NCBI RefSeq assembly: GCF_900115555.1
Contig: NZ_FOWX01000012.1
Location: 62,001-126,000, forward strand
Origin: Pseudomonas borbori
GTDB taxonomy: Bacteria > Pseudomonadota > Gammaproteobacteria > Pseudomonadales > Pseudomonadaceae
Length of the DNA stretch: 64,000 nucleotides
Direction of reading: 5' to 3'
The notes under the pieces are model-generated. The model was given only the letters and a program-made list of their open reading frames with translations. It had not been told where the DNA came from and did not search any database. Positions 61,571 through 64,000 of this stretch are shown here, piece by piece. A program made the translations under genes and the position numbers. Every line of letters begins with the position of its first letter. Within the stretch, counting starts at the first letter, position 1.

Positions 61571-61972
61571 ATGCAGCCCATCGTCATCGGCGCCAACTCC
61601 AATATCCAGGACGGCGTGGTGATCCACTCCAAATCCGGCGCGGCAGTCACCATCGGTGAACACAGCTCCATCGCCCACCGTTCGATCATCCACGGCCCCT
61701 GTGCAGTGGGTGACCGGGTGTTTATCGGCTTCAACAGCGTGCTGTTCAACTGCACGGTGGGCGACGGCTGCGTGGTGCGGCACAACGCGGTGGTCGACGG
61801 CTGCGACCTGCCGGCGGGCTTTCATGTCACCTCGACCCAGCGCATCGGCCCGCGCACCGACTTGAGCCAACTGCCCAAGGTCAGCGTCTCGGCCGCCAAA
61901 TTTTCCGAGGACGTGGCACGTACCAATATCGATCTGGTGCGCGGTTACAAAGCCCTGCAGAACGAGTTCTGA
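61571..61972 (+). CDS. Gamma-carbonic anhydrase-like protein, N-terminally truncated
   Basis: A 133-residue left-handed beta-helix protein beginning MQPIVIGANSNIQDGVVIHS; the normal proteins have about 45-50 more residues before this. The frame just upstream of the ATG still encodes IRADEVDETGD, which belongs to the missing part but has no start of its own. The metal-binding histidines (VVIHS, IAHRSIIHGPC) remain. It could be made as a shortened protein from ATG 61571, but this loses the first turns of the helix, so activity is doubtful. The fusion point with the hisI2 remnant is near 61540. Confidence 0.7.
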   Translation: MQPIVIGANSNIQDGVVIHSKSGAAVTIGEHSSIAHRSIIHGPCAVGDRVFIGFNSVLFNCTVGDGCVVRHNAVVDGCDLPAGFHVTSTQRIGPRTDLSQLPKVSVSAAKFSEDVARTNIDLVRGYKALQNEF

Positions 61973-61974
61973 AC

Positions 61975-63315
61975 ATGAGCAACGTACTGATCCGCAACGC
62001 CCGCCTGGTCAACGAAGGCCGCGAGTTCGACGCCGATGTCTGGGTGCATAACGGCCGCATCGAACAGATCGCCAGCAGCATCGAAGGGGTGAACGCCGCC
62101 AGCGAGATCGATGCCGCCGGGCAGTTTCTGCTGCCTGGCATGATCGACGACCAGGTGCATTTCCGTGACCCCGGCGCGCCGCACAAGGGCAGCATCGCCA
62201 GCGAGTCGCGGGCCGCGGTGGCCGGTGGCATCACCAGTTTCATGGACATGCCCAATACCAACCCGGCGACCCTGACCCTGGAAGCGCTGGTGGCCAAGGA
62301 AAGTCGCGCGGCCGCCTGCTCGGTGGCCAACTATGGTTTTCACTTCGGCGTCAGCCAGGGCAACCTGGACACGGTCGCCGCCCTCGACCCCAGGCGCGTG
62401 GCCGGGGTCAAAGTGTTTATGGGTGCGTCCACCGGCGACATGCTGGTGGACGATATGCCTTCGCTGGAACGGCTGTTCGCCAATTGCCCGACGATTCTGC
62501 TGACCCACTGCGAGTACAGCCCGCGCATCCGCGAACGCGAGGCCGAGTTCCAGCAACGCTATGGCGCTGAGATTCCGCCGGTCATGCATCCGCTGATCCG
62601 CGATGCCGAGGCCTGCTACCAATCCTCCAGTCTGGCGGTGGCCCTGGCCAGGCGCTGCAACACCCGCCTGCATGTGCTGCACCTGACCACGGCGCGCGAA
62701 CTGGCGTTGTTCGGCGCCGGCCCGTTAGCGGGCAAACGCATCACCGCCGAGGTCTGTGCCCACCATCTACTGTTCGATGACGGCGACTACGCGGCGCTCG
62801 GCCACCTGATCAAATGCAACCCGGCGATCAAGACCCGTGCCGACCGCGATGCCCTGCGTCAGGCCCTGCTCTGTGGTCGCCTGGATGTGATTGGCAGCGA
62901 TCACGCGCCGCACACATTGGCTGAGAAGTCGCGTCCGTACGGACTGGCGCCGGCAGGCCTGCCGCTGGTGCAGCACGCCCTGCCGGCCCTGTTGGAACTG
63001 GTCGCCGATGGCCTGCTGCCGCTGACCACCCTGGTGCAGAAAACCAGTCATGCCGTGGCCGAGCTGTTCGCCATCGAGGAACGCGGCTTCCTGCGCGAAG
63101 GCTACTGGGCCGACCTCACGCTGATCGAGCGCCTGACGCAGCCGCGCGCCGTGGAAGCCGATGCAATTCTCGCCCACTGCGGCTGGACACCTTTCCAGGG
63201 CCGCAGCTTCCGTCATGCGGTGCGCAGCACCATCGTCTCCGGCCAGTTGGCCTGGCACGACGGCCAGGTGCAGGACGATTGTCAGGGGTTGCCGCTGCGC
63301 TACCAGCGCGGCTGA
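61975..63315 (+). CDS. pyrC2: Dihydroorotase PyrC2 (zinc-stress paralogue)
   Basis: Pyrimidine-synthesis amidohydrolase of the type I DHOase group, 446 residues. Metal-binding MIDDQVHFRDPGAPHKGS (about 59-76), a lysine in GVKVFMGASTGD, histidines in LLTHCEYSPR and LHVLHLTTAREL, and aspartate in VIGSDHAPHTLAEKS. Second copies lie in Zur-regulated clusters and back up the housekeeping enzyme. ATG three bases past the carbonic anhydrase stop. Ends 149 bases before thrS2. Confidence 0.94.
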   Translation: MSNVLIRNARLVNEGREFDADVWVHNGRIEQIASSIEGVNAASEIDAAGQFLLPGMIDDQVHFRDPGAPHKGSIASESRAAVAGGITSFMDMPNTNPATLTLEALVAKESRAAACSVANYGFHFGVSQGNLDTVAALDPRRVAGVKVFMGASTGDMLVDDMPSLERLFANCPTILLTHCEYSPRIREREAEFQQRYGAEIPPVMHPLIRDAEACYQSSSLAVALARRCNTRLHVLHLTTARELALFGAGPLAGKRITAEVCAHHLLFDDGDYAALGHLIKCNPAIKTRADRDALRQALLCGRLDVIGSDHAPHTLAEKSRPYGLAPAGLPLVQHALPALLELVADGLLPLTTLVQKTSHAVAELFAIEERGFLREGYWADLTLIERLTQPRAVEADAILAHCGWTPFQGRSFRHAVRSTIVSGQLAWHDGQVQDDCQGLPLRYQRG

Positions 63316-63368
63316 CCCTTTTTCTATGGCTATGTCTGAATTAACTGCTGCACAGATTTATCCGCGAA

Positions 63369-63393
63369 ATTCGCGGCTGAAGCCGCTCCCAGA
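63369..63393. repeat. REP-type palindrome between pyrC2 and thrS2
   Basis: CGCGGCTGAAGCCGCTCCCA is the core of the short REP sequences scattered in Pseudomonas genomes. A GGCTATGTC stretch and its complement flank it at about 63330 and 63427, so the element as a whole may be about 100 bases long. It could end the pyrC2 operon or separate it from thrS2. Confidence 0.6.
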
Positions 63394-63464
63394 GTGGCCA
63401 GATCGGAGCATCAACAGACAACGTGGACATAGCCTTTTCTATTGGCCGTGATTAGAGAACACAC

Positions 63465-64000
63465 ATGCCCAGCATTACCCTGCCCGATGGCAGCCAGCGT
63501 CACTATTCCCAGCCCCTGAGCGTGGCCCAGGTGGCCGCCGATATCGGCCCCGGCCTGGCCAAGGCCGCGCTGGCCGGCCGGCTCGATGGCCAGCTAGTCG
63601 ACACCAGCGCGCTGATCAATAAAGACGCCAGTCTTAGCCTGATCACCGCCCGCAACCCCGAGGGTCTGGAGCTGCTGCGCCACTCCTGCGCGCACCTGCT
63701 GGCCATGGCGGTCAAGCAGCTCTATCCGAGTGCCCAGGTGACCATAGGCCCGGTGATCGATGATGGCTTCTTCTACGATTTCGCCTTCGAGCGCTCCTTT
63801 ACCCCCGACGACCTCGAACGCATCGAGACGCGCATGCAGGAGCTGGCCGTCGCCGATCTGCCGGTCAGTCGCCGCGAGCTTCCCCGCGACCAGGCCATCA
63901 CTTACTTCGAAGAACTGGGCGAGCACTACAAGGCCGCACTGATCCGCGATATCCCCCAGGGCGAAGTGCTGTCGCTGTATCGCCAGGGCGATTTCGAAGA
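63465..64000 (+). CDS. thrS2: Threonyl-tRNA synthetase paralogue ThrS2, N-terminal part (cut by window edge)
   Basis: The first 178 residues of a class II threonyl-tRNA synthetase. TGS domain (about 1-62) begins [20 protein letters not shown]; then the editing domain with [36 protein letters not shown]. Extra copies of thrS occur in Zur-regulated clusters as a second synthetase for zinc shortage, as the enzyme carries a catalytic zinc. The strong fit to the neighbours makes this the likely paralogue, not the housekeeping gene; the latter would be followed by infC-rpmI-rplT, which cannot be checked here. Confidence 0.9.
   Translation, partial: MPSITLPDGSQRHYSQPLSVAQVAADIGPGLAKAALAGRLDGQLVDTSALINKDASLSLITARNPEGLELLRHSCAHLLAMAVKQLYPSAQVTIGPVIDDGFFYDFAFERSFTPDDLERIETRMQELAVADLPVSRRELPRDQAITYFEELGEHYKAALIRDIPQGEVLSLYRQGDFE

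Overview
This window is a high-GC chromosomal segment from a Pseudomonas-type gammaproteobacterium. The aa3 oxidase cluster, the pycAB/LysR/HexR/zwf block, uvrD beside a GGDEF-EAL gene, and the CobW/DUF1826/dksA2/folE2 block all follow gene orders I remember from Pseudomonas. The ectoine genes, an ABC-type sucrose locus, a chromosomal class D beta-lactamase and an exported mcl-PHA depolymerase suggest an environmental, salt-tolerant lineage near the stutzeri/mendocina/oleovorans groups. I cannot fix the species. No rRNA, convincing tRNA, CRISPR array or complete insertion sequence was found.

Layout. 1-6.3 kb: aa3 cytochrome c oxidase subunits and assembly factors, minus strand (coxB, coxA, cox11, coxC, SURF1, a thioredoxin-like membrane protein, ctaA cut by the window edge). 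7.4-19.1 kb: a sucrose locus. The minus arm carries pgi, fructokinase and a ScrY-type porin. The plus arm carries a binding protein, two permeases, an ATPase, a GH32 sucrose hydrolase and a LacI regulator. Sucrose would enter through the porin and ABC importer and be cleaved in the cytoplasm; fructose would become F6P and then G6P for the Entner-Doudoroff route, whose first enzyme (zwf) lies at 27.6 kb under a HexR-type regulator. 19.2-26.4 kb: a LexA-box radical SAM gene, an SbtA/SbtB bicarbonate transporter pair, and the two-subunit pyruvate carboxylase with its LysR regulator. 30.2-35.1 kb: ectABCD-ask for ectoine and hydroxyectoine, with a 156-bp MITE-like element between ectB and ectC. 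35.2-44.6 kb: a GGDEF/EAL protein, UvrD, an orphan TRAP binding protein, a TetR-like regulator, a Tim44-domain protein, a YbaK-type deacylase and an acidic SMI1-like protein.

44.6-50.1 kb holds a GntR-controlled unit of two SDRs, a class III aminotransferase and a glutamine-synthetase-like ligase. Its divergent promoter carries repeated TGTGATCACA palindromes. I read it as an uncharacterised amine or amino-acid catabolic pathway. 50.2-54.2 kb: a thioesterase, a DUF3301 protein, a second MITE copy lying exactly between two convergent stop codons, an OXA-type beta-lactamase, an alpha/beta hydrolase with a remnant of another, and the PHA depolymerase.

54.2-64 kb is a zinc-starvation (Zur-type) island: two CobW-family GTPases, a DUF1826 gene broken by a one-base change in a 7-base homopolymer, zinc-finger-less dksA2, folE2, a ZnuCBA-like importer, pyrC2 and a second thrS, with a clear Zur-like box between dksA2 and folE2. 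Inside it a deletion appears to have joined the first part of a hisI paralogue to a gamma-carbonic anhydrase gene that has lost its start.
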